Shown: positions 34,840 through 43,512, counted from the stretch's first letter. The stretch is 64,000 bases of DNA from Mesorhizobium sp. WSM3860 (GCF_002294995.1 NZ_NSGF01000013.1:62001-126000), one strand, 5' to 3'. The notes: generated by a model from the sequence alone, not told the origin. Program-made: numbers and translations.

Positions 34840-35456
34840 CAACTCGCTGCCGTGCGCCGCTGCGTAGATTGCGGCAGCACCGCGTAGGCGACTCTTCGGG
34901 CGCGTGCGCGATAGGCATCCGCGAGCTTCGTTCGGCTGCCGTTACCAAGATCCATTTCCTGCTGATCACTGGATTCTAGAAGCCGCTGTTCGATACCTTC
35001 CTGATCGATAATTTTACCGTCAGGTAGAATATGCTTCACAACAACTCCCCGCTCGGAAAGCGCCCGCCCTACCAAGAGGCATCGGTGACAGTCTAGCGGG
35101 TCACGCTCTGAGCACATCAGGGCAATGCGGAACTTCACCGAACCGTCGATGACCCTTTTGAGACCTTCATGGAACTCTGGAGCCTTTGCCATGGACTCGT
35201 AGTCCGCCACGCCTTCGCAAAAGTATTGACTGCCGCTTGGGCGACCTCCGAGTTCCTTGCCGAGAAAAGAATAGGCTATGCCATCCATCTGGAGTTCGCT
35301 CTTGAGAAGGTCCTTGCTGAAGTGAGGGAAATGACGCGAATAAGGAGCGCTGCGCACATCAGCTATCGCGCTCACACCCGCTTTCCGGAGGAGCGTTAAG
35401 AACCGCTCGTAACTCAGCGTCGAGTGGCCAATGCTGTAAACAATTTTGTCCGACAT
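34839..35456 (-). CDS. DUF488 protein, long form
   Basis: A 205-residue DUF488 protein: IVYSIGHSTLSYERFLTLLR, AGVSAIADVRSAPYSRHFPH and IALMCSERDPLDCHRCLLVG. It has the full family core plus a charged C-terminal tail of about 50 residues. It starts four bases after the dual-OB-like gene and overlaps the short DUF488 gene, so the three are one operon. Two different DUF488 proteins in tandem suggest subunits of a heteromer rather than redundancy, but that is inference. Confidence 0.85.
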   Translation of the reverse strand: MSDKIVYSIGHSTLSYERFLTLLRKAGVSAIADVRSAPYSRHFPHFSKDLLKSELQMDGIAYSFLGKELGGRPSGSQYFCEGVADYESMAKAPEFHEGLKRVIDGSVKFRIALMCSERDPLDCHRCLLVGRALSERGVVVKHILPDGKIIDQEGIEQRLLESSDQQEMDLGNGSRTKLADAYRARARRVAYAVLPQSTQRRTAAS

Positions 35457-35460
35457 GAAG

Positions 35461-36129
35461 TTATCCGTGAACGCCGTTGACCATCATATAGCATTTGTCC
35501 GCTGGATTGCCGAATGGTCGAGCCAAGCCCAACCGCACGTGAAAGCGTGCAGCTCCGGGCAATGCTTGGCGGGCTGCGTTGATCCCACCCTGTCGCCACG
35601 CTTCTTTGAGCACCTTGCTTGAGACTGCCAGCTGGTACTCGCGATGGCCATCATCGACGACGGCTTTCAGCTTCTCGAAGCTCTCCACCAATTCAATCGC
35701 ATTTCTGTCGATCTGAATCGCGCCGAGTGATCGGGTTTCAGCCCCAGCAGGTACATAAACGCCTTGGAAGACACCATTCCATTGATTGTTGTTTGCCACA
35801 TGATTATCGAATGCCGCAGCCACGGTCCCAAAAATAGCCGGGGAGTCACCTCCAATCCAGTTGATTGGTCCGGCATCCACAAGCTGGATGGCGTTGGCGT
35901 CGACAGGTGTGTCTTCTGTGCTATGCGGACGAGCACCCGGATGCACTTGCCCAGTTGGTAGGAATTGGATCGTCGCACCCGGCACCACACCATGCTGCTG
36001 TAGTCGAGCTAGCGTCCAGTTGGCACCGCCCGGAAGCGGGCGAACCATCTGCTGAGTGTGCGCACGCCATCCGGCGACGCAATAATTCCCAGTACTCATC
36101 TCGGTGACGTCTGTGATTATAAGTCTCAT
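35461..36129 (-). CDS. Dual-OB-like (DuOB) domain protein
   Basis: A 222-residue protein. The N-terminus (TGNYCVAGWRAHTQQMVRPL) and C-terminus (FHVRLGLARPFGNPADKCYM) resemble the dual OB-containing domain family: a CxAG motif, a W/M-x-RP motif and a closing LARPF...C segment. OB folds commonly bind single-stranded nucleic acid. It lies between TcmP (190 bases upstream) and the DUF488 pair (4 bases downstream). The family call is from memory of the motif pattern, and the protein could be another OB-rich family. Confidence 0.6.
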   Translation of the reverse strand: MRLIITDVTEMSTGNYCVAGWRAHTQQMVRPLPGGANWTLARLQQHGVVPGATIQFLPTGQVHPGARPHSTEDTPVDANAIQLVDAGPINWIGGDSPAIFGTVAAAFDNHVANNNQWNGVFQGVYVPAGAETRSLGAIQIDRNAIELVESFEKLKAVVDDGHREYQLAVSSKVLKEAWRQGGINAARQALPGAARFHVRLGLARPFGNPADKCYMMVNGVHG

Positions 36130-36318
36130 TGCGCCCGCCTGATTCTCCTATTCTTGTTGCATGTTGTCCTTCCCTTTGCTTTGGAATGCAATCCCGGCCA
36201 CCGTCTCCACGCTAGCATTCGGAAATCTCGCAACATTCGCAGCGTTCAGCGAATGATCGAAGTGACGCTCTCGGAGGTGCTTCGTTTCAGGAACGAAGCA
36301 CTAAATTGCGAGAGACCA

Positions 36319-37689
36319 TTAGCCGATCTTCTGTCCCGACGAGCGATTCATGAAATGAAAACTTGTTTGCGGGTTGAGACTGATTACGTCTGACTTTCCA
36401 GGGCGAGTAGACCGACGTAATTGCCCATGCAGGTCTGAGAGGCGAAGCTCTTTCGCCCCCACCAACGCGACTGCAACACTATCGAAATCAGACCGACGCG
36501 CAGGTGTCTCGTTCGCTACATCGGCTAGAAAGCCCAAATAGCGCGCAGCCCCGTCTTGATAGCTATCGCGCAGTCGGCGCAACACATCGTCCGCCAGGCG
36601 ATCTCTCATTACAGCTTCTTCATAGTCACCAAACCAGAAATCAGGCACATCTCCGGGGTTTTGTTTGGGATCGAAGCCCATGATCTCGAGGCCGCCGGTA
36701 CCAAAATGCAACGAATGATTCTTAAATTTCCAGTGGCCCTCGACCATGACATCCCTAGCTGTCATATGATTCGATAGATGCACTATCCAGAGGTCCTTGT
36801 TGGCTTCCTCCGACCTTATAAAGAACGGGCTAGCAAACTTTGCTCCCGTCGCGTCTTGAAGATGACGAAGCAAAAGTCTCTCAATAACGATGCGTCCGCC
36901 TTTCCGCTCTTTCAGCTGTAAGTATTCTTTTATCTGCTCATCGGTTAACCCGACTTGGGAGACCGCACGCACCGTTTGCGGCTGATCGCTTAGATAGTCG
37001 ATAAGCCAGCCTACTGCGAACGTTAGGATGACTTCTGAACCACTGAAGCTACTAAGGATGTCACGGACGAGGGGAAGCGGGGCGTCCTTGTAACCCTTCT
37101 GATCTAGCACAAACACCGAGCGGCCGACCATATTGCGCGTCCGCGCTAAGATCGCAGCCCTGATGGCGGAGTAAGCATCTGCAAAGCTAGAACGAAGAAT
37201 ATGTATGTCCTTATCAATTCGCCCCAAAAGGCCTGCGCTCACCAGTTTTGCTTTGAGTGTGTCGATCGCTCCTTTGTCGCTGTCGACGAAGTGGAAATCA
37301 GCGTTAATTTCGATGTGCTTGGCACGCCCTTCGTTCAGAACTCGCTTCGCATCCTCCACGAGGTGAAGAAGCAGGAGTGGAGTTCCAAACACTTCTTGCC
37401 CTCGATCGTTATACGAACCTCCGCCGCAGAACCCATCCACAAACGTAACGCGGAGGGTGTCGATTTTTGGGTTAACTGATACCGTTTCGAAATATTGCTG
37501 CAGATAGAACGCTATAAGCCTCAGCTTCGCCAGGCTATGCGCCCGGGCGGCAGGTAATGGGCCATCAGGACTCCATTTGAATCTTGTGATTGAAGTTGCT
37601 CCCAACCTTTCGTTGAAAGCAACAACAAAGAGGCTTTTCTCGTCAAGCCTATGTTGGGGTTTCAGCACCGAAAGTTGCCGGCATTTCAT
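36319..37689 (-). CDS. tcmP: Three-Cys-motif partner protein TcmP
   Basis: A 456-residue protein of the TcmP family, named for its partnership with three-Cys Gp37/Gp68 proteins. It has a Rossmann-like methyltransferase N-terminal half: motif I VTFVDGFCGGGSYND (about 82-94), a motif II-like DFHFVDSDKGAID (about 131-143) and the motif IV-like SVFVLDQKGYKDAP (about 191-204). The C-terminal half has no domain I recognise. The start at 37689 lies 41 bases inside the upstream three-Cys gene, so translation is coupled to it. Methyl transfer to nucleic acid is plausible from the fold; the substrate is unknown. Confidence 0.8.
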   Translation of the reverse strand: MKCRQLSVLKPQHRLDEKSLFVVAFNERLGATSITRFKWSPDGPLPAARAHSLAKLRLIAFYLQQYFETVSVNPKIDTLRVTFVDGFCGGGSYNDRGQEVFGTPLLLLHLVEDAKRVLNEGRAKHIEINADFHFVDSDKGAIDTLKAKLVSAGLLGRIDKDIHILRSSFADAYSAIRAAILARTRNMVGRSVFVLDQKGYKDAPLPLVRDILSSFSGSEVILTFAVGWLIDYLSDQPQTVRAVSQVGLTDEQIKEYLQLKERKGGRIVIERLLLRHLQDATGAKFASPFFIRSEEANKDLWIVHLSNHMTARDVMVEGHWKFKNHSLHFGTGGLEIMGFDPKQNPGDVPDFWFGDYEEAVMRDRLADDVLRRLRDSYQDGAARYLGFLADVANETPARRSDFDSVAVALVGAKELRLSDLHGQLRRSTRPGKSDVISLNPQTSFHFMNRSSGQKIG

Positions 37690-38416
37690 CGAACGTTCGG
37701 CCGTTGAGGAGCCGGCCCGTCGTTTTCTTGTTTCTACCGCCCCATTGCTTAAAGAAAAAAGCGGTGCCACTTACGCGGCACATTGACTCTATCTCGTCTA
37801 CCCAAAATGCATCCATTGGACGAGCGCCGGGTCCGCTCTCGCCTCCCACGATAGCCCAATCTATGTTCTTCAAACTAACACCTGCGACCGAGCCTATCAG
37901 AGGTTCGAAGGACACAAAGCGGGTTGCGCCCGGCGCATTACGCAGTTCGTCTAGCCGCGACGCTACGCGTTTGTCCTCAACGCTTGTGCCAAGCCATACA
38001 TTGGCGAGCACAGGTAGCTGCGTCGAAATCAGAACTTCGGCCATCCGGGCCGGCCGCTTTGTAAGGATCTGATACGTATGGCGCGGCGTTTCGCCCATAA
38101 TTCTCCAGACCTCGCGGACGAATTCTGCAGAAACCGCAGGGTGAAACAAATCCGACATTGAGTTAACGAAAACCCGTCTCGGTTTTTTCCAATTTAGCGG
38201 TGCGTTCAGGGATTTCCAGTCAAGCCTGATATTCCCGTTCCACTTTCTCCTCCCGCCAGTCTTTCTTGTGAGGCCTTGATATTTTTCAACTCCCATGGCC
38301 TCTAACCGACCTGCCATTCGCATGGCATAACAAAATTTGCAGCCATCGGACTCGATGGAGCAACCTGCCACAGGGTTCCAGGTTGTGTCGGTCCATTCAA
38401 TGGAAGTTTGCGCCAT
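37649..38416 (-). CDS. Three-Cys-motif phage Gp37/Gp68-like (DUF5131) protein
   Basis: A 255-residue protein of the Gp37/Gp68 family found in phages and accessory islands. The three cysteines are Cys19, Cys26 and Cys29 in GCSIESDGCKFCYAMRM. The spacing resembles a radical-SAM [4Fe-4S] site. Other family blocks are RVFVNSMSDLFHPAVSAEFV, TYQILTKRPARMAEV, WLGTSVEDKRVASRLDELR and DWAIVGGESGPGARPM. The ATG at 38416 has a good 'ggagatt' site. It is the first gene of the five-gene minus-strand cassette and overlaps tcmP. Its catalytic reaction is unknown. Confidence 0.85.
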   Translation of the reverse strand: MAQTSIEWTDTTWNPVAGCSIESDGCKFCYAMRMAGRLEAMGVEKYQGLTRKTGGRRKWNGNIRLDWKSLNAPLNWKKPRRVFVNSMSDLFHPAVSAEFVREVWRIMGETPRHTYQILTKRPARMAEVLISTQLPVLANVWLGTSVEDKRVASRLDELRNAPGATRFVSFEPLIGSVAGVSLKNIDWAIVGGESGPGARPMDAFWVDEIESMCRVSGTAFFFKQWGGRNKKTTGRLLNGRTFDEMPATFGAETPT

Positions 38417-38442
38417 GGGAATAATCTCCTGCGAGCGACTGT

Positions 38443-39099
38443 ATGCACCCTGCGAATTCCAACGGCAAGTTGCCTGCCGTTTCGAAACTGACAATAGATG
38501 CCAGAGGTAAAGCATTGCCTGTCGAAATTAAGAGTAACGAACGGACTGAAGCAATCAGCATCCCCTACCCTTCTTTCGTAGACGAAAGACGAAGTAATCG
38601 CGGCTTTGTCGACGTGAGGGGACGACCGGATTTGGCTGCTGAGATAGCTGAGTGCAGCGCCTCTAAAAAGTTGCAGATTTTACTTATGCGGCTGGCTGCT
38701 AGCTCCTCAAGCTTCTTTTCGATTGGCTGTGACCTTGGACATCATATCGATGGCGATGCTCCAAAAGGCCGTCGTCGAGCGGCTGGAGGGTACCTTCATC
38801 TCACCAGCAGTCTCTACAATGATATCAAGGCAGATCATTGGGCTCGGCTTTGCAATTCGGTGGCAGATGCATTGAAAGAAAGGGTACAAATGCGCGATGA
38901 ATGGGAGGTGACGTTTACGTTGGCGCCCGTCATGATCAACCTCGACAGGTACCACAAGCTAACTGGCTCCATCAGCATCGCTTTCTTTGCTTGGGCAAAA
39001 ACTCACCAGGATGCGCTTAGCTCGCGTGAACGCCTCATTGCGATTCTCGACGAGGGCTTGTCAGACGAGACTGTTCGTTCGGCATTTGAGATGCATTAG
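38443..39099 (+). CDS. Cassette-associated protein of unknown function
   Basis: A 218-residue protein that I do not recognise. It has no signal peptide or membrane segment. Notable are a charged N-terminal half (KSNERTEAISIPYPSFVDER), a Ser/Cys/His stretch (SSSFFSIGCDLGHHIDGDAP) and a helical C-terminus. It is divergent from the three-Cys gene with only 26 bases between the starts, so both promoters must overlap coding sequence. Its base composition matches the cassette rather than the chromosome. No clear Shine-Dalgarno site precedes the ATG. It may be a regulator or effector of the cassette. Confidence 0.6.
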   Translation: MHPANSNGKLPAVSKLTIDARGKALPVEIKSNERTEAISIPYPSFVDERRSNRGFVDVRGRPDLAAEIAECSASKKLQILLMRLAASSSSFFSIGCDLGHHIDGDAPKGRRRAAGGYLHLTSSLYNDIKADHWARLCNSVADALKERVQMRDEWEVTFTLAPVMINLDRYHKLTGSISIAFFAWAKTHQDALSSRERLIAILDEGLSDETVRSAFEMH

Positions 39100-39285
39100 C
39101 GATCGTCGATTGAGGCGGATAGCGTTTCGGTTTGCTGCTCTCAATAACGCTGCCTCCACTCCCATAGTCTCTGCTGGCAAACTCCGCCTCCGCTTGTGCG
39201 AAGGCAAGGCACTGTTTTCCGCTCCCCGAAAGCGTCCCGGCTTCCCGGCCGCTTCTTCAGCTAGCCGAGCCCGAGCCCGTCGTCG

Positions 39286-39610
39286 ATGCCTCACCCATAC
39301 GCCCCCAGCGTCGGCTCCGTGTTCACCTCCAGCGCCTCCTCCGCCTCATCCTCCTCGCCCAGCACCTCCTCATGCACCCCCAGCGGCCGGCCGATCCAGA
39401 CCGGGTCGACCGTATGGTCGCGCTTGGGGTTGGTGATGTTGGGGTGGATGAGGATGCTTAAACCGCCGTGGTTCCGCATCAGCCAGGGAAAGAGCGTGGC
39501 GAAGATCTGTTGGCGAAGGACACCTGATACATGGCCTGCTGATGCGGGCCGACCGGCTCGTCGCGCCAATTGCCCAGGCGCACGCGGAAACGTTCGCCGT
39601 CACGGTCCAA
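39286..39610 (-). pseudogene. DOPA 4,5-dioxygenase-family remnant (degenerate copy)
   Basis: The minus strand begins within RVRLGNWRDEPVGPHQQAMY at about 39603 and lacks the first 40 or so residues of the intact homologue at 44835-45242. A frameshift near 39505 interrupts the sequence, and the remainder reads IFATLFPWLMRNHGGLSILI and HPNITNPKRDHTVDPVWIGR in the next frame to the end. It is very similar to the intact gene but cannot make a full protein. Confidence 0.8.
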
Positions 39611-39626
39611 TGAGGATCAGGCGATA

Positions 39627-39868
39627 ATGGTCCAAGTCACCGGGGCTCGCTCAGCGCCGCAGCCGGAGGCAAGGACAAGCTCGACATCGAGGCCAAGGAC
39701 ATCAGGGAGCTGTTCCGCAAGCTTGCGGAACAGCATCCCGCCTTCGAGCCCCTGCTCGATCGCGGCATCGCGGTCGCGATCGATGGGACGATCTATCGCG
39801 ACACCTGGTCGAAGGAACTGCCGCCGGGGGCGGAGGTTTTCCTGCTGCCGCGGCTGGCGGGGGGATAG
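39627..39868 (+). pseudogene. MoaD-like pseudogene (second copy)
   Basis: This is a near copy of the intact MoaD-like gene at 34068. The start ATGGTCCAAGTCACC is followed by a deletion of four bases (a CTCT present in the intact copy). The rest is therefore out of frame: KDKLDIEAKDIRELFRKLAE through VFLLPRLAGG and a stop at 39868. The two copies differ at scattered positions, so the duplication is not recent. Confidence 0.85.
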
Positions 39869-39911
39869 GCGGAGCGGGACCGCCCTCGCCTGTTCGCCGG
39901 ATTCTTGCGCC

Positions 39912-40463
39912 TCACCCCTTTTTGACAGAGCCGGCGGTGACCTCATCCTTGTGCGCGGCAAAGGCTTCCAGGACCTCGGTCTTTTCGGCCTTCGGAATCT
40001 TGAAGTGGTCGAGCGTCCGCCCGAGTTCCGCCGCGACCTCGTCGAATTCTGCGGGAGAAATCTTCAGGTCCTTGTGGGCCTCCTCGAGGCCGAGCGGCGT
40101 CGCGCCCGGCTTGGTGGCCACGAACTTGAAGGGACCGCCGGAAACATCGCACACCCATAGCGTCCGCATGAACTTGAGGCCCGGGAGCCGTTCAAGGTTC
40201 TTGGTGTGCCATTTGCGCAGCTGCGGGTTCTTGGACTTCTTGCCGACGATGGGGTTTTTCACGACGGCGTCGCTGAAGTGATCGACCACGGCTGCGATGG
40301 CGAACACGCCTCCCAGCCGTTCATATAGACTCTTGTCCGGCGCGGTCTGCTTGGTCTGCGCCAGCGCATCGCCGGCGGGCAACATAGCGGTCGACGCGGC
40401 CGCCGCCGCCAGCACGGCGACGATGCTTCGTCTTGAAAGCGAGGTCGAAACAGCCGTTTTCAT
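39912..40463 (-). CDS. Exported group 1 truncated hemoglobin
   Basis: A 183-residue protein. Residues 1-37 are an export signal with twin arginines (SLSRRSIVAVLAAAAASTAM), probably Tat. Residues about 44-175 are a group 1 truncated globin: SLYERLGGVFAIAAVVDHFS, RKWHTKNLERLPGLKFMRTL and the proximal His130 in GLEEAHKDLKI. Most truncated hemoglobins are cytoplasmic, so an exported form is unusual. It could detoxify NO or bind O2 in the periplasm. It is divergent from the HWE kinase gene. Confidence 0.88.
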   Translation of the reverse strand: MKTAVSTSLSRRSIVAVLAAAAASTAMLPAGDALAQTKQTAPDKSLYERLGGVFAIAAVVDHFSDAVVKNPIVGKKSKNPQLRKWHTKNLERLPGLKFMRTLWVCDVSGGPFKFVATKPGATPLGLEEAHKDLKISPAEFDEVAAELGRTLDHFKIPKAEKTEVLEAFAAHKDEVTAGSVKKG

Positions 40464-40681
40464 CCCTGGTACCTCCGTTGGGCCAGAGCCAGCCGCTCTG
40501 GCGGCTTCAATGCGTGATTGTGGACATGTTCACTTTGCCTCAAACGGCATCGCATGAGGAACTAACGAAACTGCGCCCGGAATATTCCTCGGGAGACCGG
40601 CAGGCTGGCGTCTATTCACGATGGCTAAAATTTCGCGTGAGGGAGACGGATACATATGCGGCGCCGCGCGTTAATGCGCCT

Positions 40682-42199
40682 ATGGCTGACGGGCTTTTCC
40701 ATGAATTGTGGCCTCGCGGAAACGGCGAGATGGCGCGATTCATTCGCGAATATCCCTGGTCTGAAAGCCCGCTCGGGCCGATCGAGACATGGACGCTCAG
40801 CCTGAGGACGACGGTCGACCTGATGCTGGCGGCCGAAGCCCAGATCGTGCTGTTCTGCGGGCCAGAGTTTGTCGCGCTCTACAATGACGCCTACGCGCCG
40901 ACCATCGGCGACAAGCATCCGCGGGCGCTCGGCCGTCCGGCCGAGGAAAACTGGTCCGAGCTGTGGACGGACCTCGAGCCGCTGCTGCGCGGGGTGCTTG
41001 AAACCGGCGAAACCTTCTCGGCCAGGGATCGGCCTTTCTACATCGAACGATCCGGCCTGGTCGGCGAGACGGTCTATTTCGACATCTCCTATTCCGCGGT
41101 GCGGGCGCAGGACGGCGCGGTTGAAGCCGTGCTCTGCATCGTCTCGGAGACCACGGCACGGGTGCTCGCGGCAGCAAAGGTGCGGGAAAGCGAACAGCGG
41201 TTTCGCGCCCTGGTGAATGCCAGCTCCGACGTGGTCTATCGGATGAGCCCGGACTGGCAGGAAATGCATGAGCTGGACGGCCGCGGCTTCCTGTCGACCG
41301 CCCAGGGGCCGGCGATCCGCTGGCGCGACGACTACCTCTTCCCGGAGGACCAGGCGGGCATCCAGGCGGCAATCGAGCGCGCCATCATGGAGCGCGGCGT
41401 GTTCGAGCTCGAGCACCGGGTGCGGCGCGCCGACGGGTCCGCCGGCTGGACCACCTCACGGGCGATCCCGATCGTCGACGACACCGGCACCATCCTGGAA
41501 TGGTTCGGCATGGCGGCCGATATCACCGAAAAACGGGCGAGCGAGCAGCAGATCCAACTTTTGATGCGCGAGGTGAACCACCGCGTCAAAAACCAGTACG
41601 CCGTGATCCTTTCCATGATCCGCGAGACCAGCAAGCGCGCGACCGATCCGCGCGCGTTCGAACACCAGATCCGCGAACGCATCATGGCGCTGTCGCGCTC
41701 GCATGACCTTTTGGTGTTGAACGACTGGCGCGGCGCAGGCATGGCCGACCTCGTGCGCGAACATTTGCGACCGTTCGGACACGAAGAGCGCATCTCGCCA
41801 TCCGGGCCGGACGTGACGTTGCGGATGAACGCGGTGCAGAACATCGGCATGGCGCTGCATGAGCTGGGCACCAACGCCACGAAATACGGCGCTCTCTCGG
41901 GCGACGCCGGAACCGTGCGGATGGACTGGCGGGTAGCGCCGGCACCCGACGGCAGCGATTTCGAGCTGGTCTGGGAGGAACAGTTTTCCGAACCTGCCGC
42001 GGCCGCCGATGCCAAGCCGCACAAAGGCTTCGGCAGCGTCGTTCTCCAGCGCGTCGTCCCCACCAGCCTCTCCGGCAGCGCCTCCATGGAACGGCTGCCC
42101 GGCCTCGTTCGCTGGACGCTTTCGGCGCCGCTGGCCAACGTCGTTGTCGCCGGCGGGGCGGAGTTGGACGGCGATGAGCAAATCGCCGGGCTGACCTGA
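40682..42199 (+). CDS. HWE-family sensor histidine kinase with PAS domains
   Basis: A 505-residue soluble kinase. An N-terminal PAS-like domain opens with REYPWSESPLGPIETWTLSL. A second PAS with its PAC motif (ERGVFELEHRVRRADGSAGW) follows at about residues 180-290. The HWE kinase core has the phospho-acceptor His300 in LMREVNHRVKNQYAVIL, the N-box in ALHELGTNATKYGALS and the diagnostic W-x-E in FELVWEEQFSE. No membrane helix is present, so it senses a cytoplasmic signal, perhaps light or redox. No response regulator is adjacent. The start at 40682 fits the family N-terminus; an ATG at 40526 would add 52 residues. Confidence 0.87.
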   Translation: MADGLFHELWPRGNGEMARFIREYPWSESPLGPIETWTLSLRTTVDLMLAAEAQIVLFCGPEFVALYNDAYAPTIGDKHPRALGRPAEENWSELWTDLEPLLRGVLETGETFSARDRPFYIERSGLVGETVYFDISYSAVRAQDGAVEAVLCIVSETTARVLAAAKVRESEQRFRALVNASSDVVYRMSPDWQEMHELDGRGFLSTAQGPAIRWRDDYLFPEDQAGIQAAIERAIMERGVFELEHRVRRADGSAGWTTSRAIPIVDDTGTILEWFGMAADITEKRASEQQIQLLMREVNHRVKNQYAVILSMIRETSKRATDPRAFEHQIRERIMALSRSHDLLVLNDWRGAGMADLVREHLRPFGHEERISPSGPDVTLRMNAVQNIGMALHELGTNATKYGALSGDAGTVRMDWRVAPAPDGSDFELVWEEQFSEPAAAADAKPHKGFGSVVLQRVVPTSLSGSASMERLPGLVRWTLSAPLANVVVAGGAELDGDEQIAGLT

Positions 42200-42343
42200 G
42201 GCGGTTGCATCCTGGGAGAACGAACGGGGCCGGCTCGCCGCCATGTCGGGCCGAGGCGCTTCAAGGAGGCAGACTACCAGCCCGGCGGGGTCTGGTGGCT
42301 CAGAGAAAGCGGCTGGCCTCGTGCAGCCAGCCACGGCCGACCG

Positions 42344-43411
42344 CTATGAATTCCTTCCTGCGGATCCGATCTCTACAGCATCCAGCCCCTTGGCTTTGTA
42401 GACGACGTAGGAAATCGCCCAGGCGCCGATGAAGATGCCGATAATGGCGAAGCCTAGATTGTTGAAATTGTCGTTGAGCGTGCCGACGCCGTTCCAGAAA
42501 CCGCCTGACAGACCGAGCTTGTCACCGATCAGGCCGAGCGCCTCGATGCCGCCGATCAGTACAGCGACAAGGACCGATACCAGTGTGATCGTCATGTTGT
42601 AGTACAGTTTGCGGATCGGCTTGACGAAGGCCCACTCATAGGCGCCGAGCATCATCACGCCATCGGTCGTGTCGACCAGCGACATACCGGCCGCGAAAAG
42701 CACCGGGAAGACCAGAATGGCTTCGAACGGCACGCCCTTGGCGGCTTGTGCTGCGGACACGCCGAACATGGCGACTTCGGTTGCGGTGTCGAAGCCAAGG
42801 CCGAAGAGGAAACCAAGTGGGAACATGTGCCAGCTCCGCGTCACCAGCCGGAACATCGGGCGGAAGACGCGGGCAAGGAAGCCGCGATTGTTGAGCAGCA
42901 GGTCCAGATCCTCCTCGACAAAGGCGCCACCGGCCCGCACCCGCCGATAGCTTTTATAGATCGACAGGAAGATCACGATGTTCATCGCCGCGATGGCGAG
43001 CAGGAAGAGTGCGGAAACGCCGGTACTGATCGTGCCGCCAATCTCCTGAAGGCTCTGGAAACGGCCGAGCAGGGAAGCTGCTCCCGCGACGGCCGCAGCG
43101 ACAATGACGACGATCGTCGAATGGCCGAGTGCGAAAAAGAAGCCGACGGACACCGGCCGTTTGCCGTTCTGCATCAGCTTGCGAGTGACATTGTCGATGG
43201 CCGCTATGTGGTCGGCGTCGACGGCATGGCGCAAGCCCAGGCCATATATGACGAGAGCGACGCCAAGCAATGTCGGCTTGTCGTGGAACGCGACCAAAGC
43301 CCACAGCCATGCCCCGACGTTGAGAATGGCGAGTGCGCCGTAGATTGTTATGAGCCTGGCCTTCAGGTCCGGCGAGCTTTTGTTGAGCATTTTCGATAGT
43401 GCGATCAGCAT
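42344..43411 (-). CDS. HoxN/HupN/NixA-family nickel/cobalt transporter
   Basis: A 355-residue membrane protein with about eight helices. The NiCoT signature RHAVDADHIAAIDN spans residues 61-74, and LGFDTATEVAMFGVSA and DTTDGVMMLGAYEWAF are also conserved. The gene is preceded on the same strand by a cobalamin riboswitch, so repression by vitamin B12 is expected. This indicates cobalt as the physiological substrate. The ATG at 43411 is chosen; an in-frame ATG nine codons earlier is possible. Confidence 0.93.
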   Translation of the reverse strand: MLIALSKMLNKSSPDLKARLITIYGALAILNVGAWLWALVAFHDKPTLLGVALVIYGLGLRHAVDADHIAAIDNVTRKLMQNGKRPVSVGFFFALGHSTIVVIVAAAVAGAASLLGRFQSLQEIGGTISTGVSALFLLAIAAMNIVIFLSIYKSYRRVRAGGAFVEEDLDLLLNNRGFLARVFRPMFRLVTRSWHMFPLGFLFGLGFDTATEVAMFGVSAAQAAKGVPFEAILVFPVLFAAGMSLVDTTDGVMMLGAYEWAFVKPIRKLYYNMTITLVSVLVAVLIGGIEALGLIGDKLGLSGGFWNGVGTLNDNFNNLGFAIIGIFIGAWAISYVVYKAKGLDAVEIGSAGRNS

Positions 43412-43512
43412 GGTTCTGCCTTTGACGTTACCTGTCATCGCAGGGAACTCGCCCGCCGTCCGGCCAGGCGCGCACACCGGATCACCCCGTCCGATGTTCT
43501 GCTTTGACGTCC

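Noticed and set aside
34314..39290. Classical prophage or integrative element
   Set aside because: The Gp37/Gp68 family name suggests phage, but there is no integrase, terminase, capsid gene, tRNA or flanking attachment repeat.
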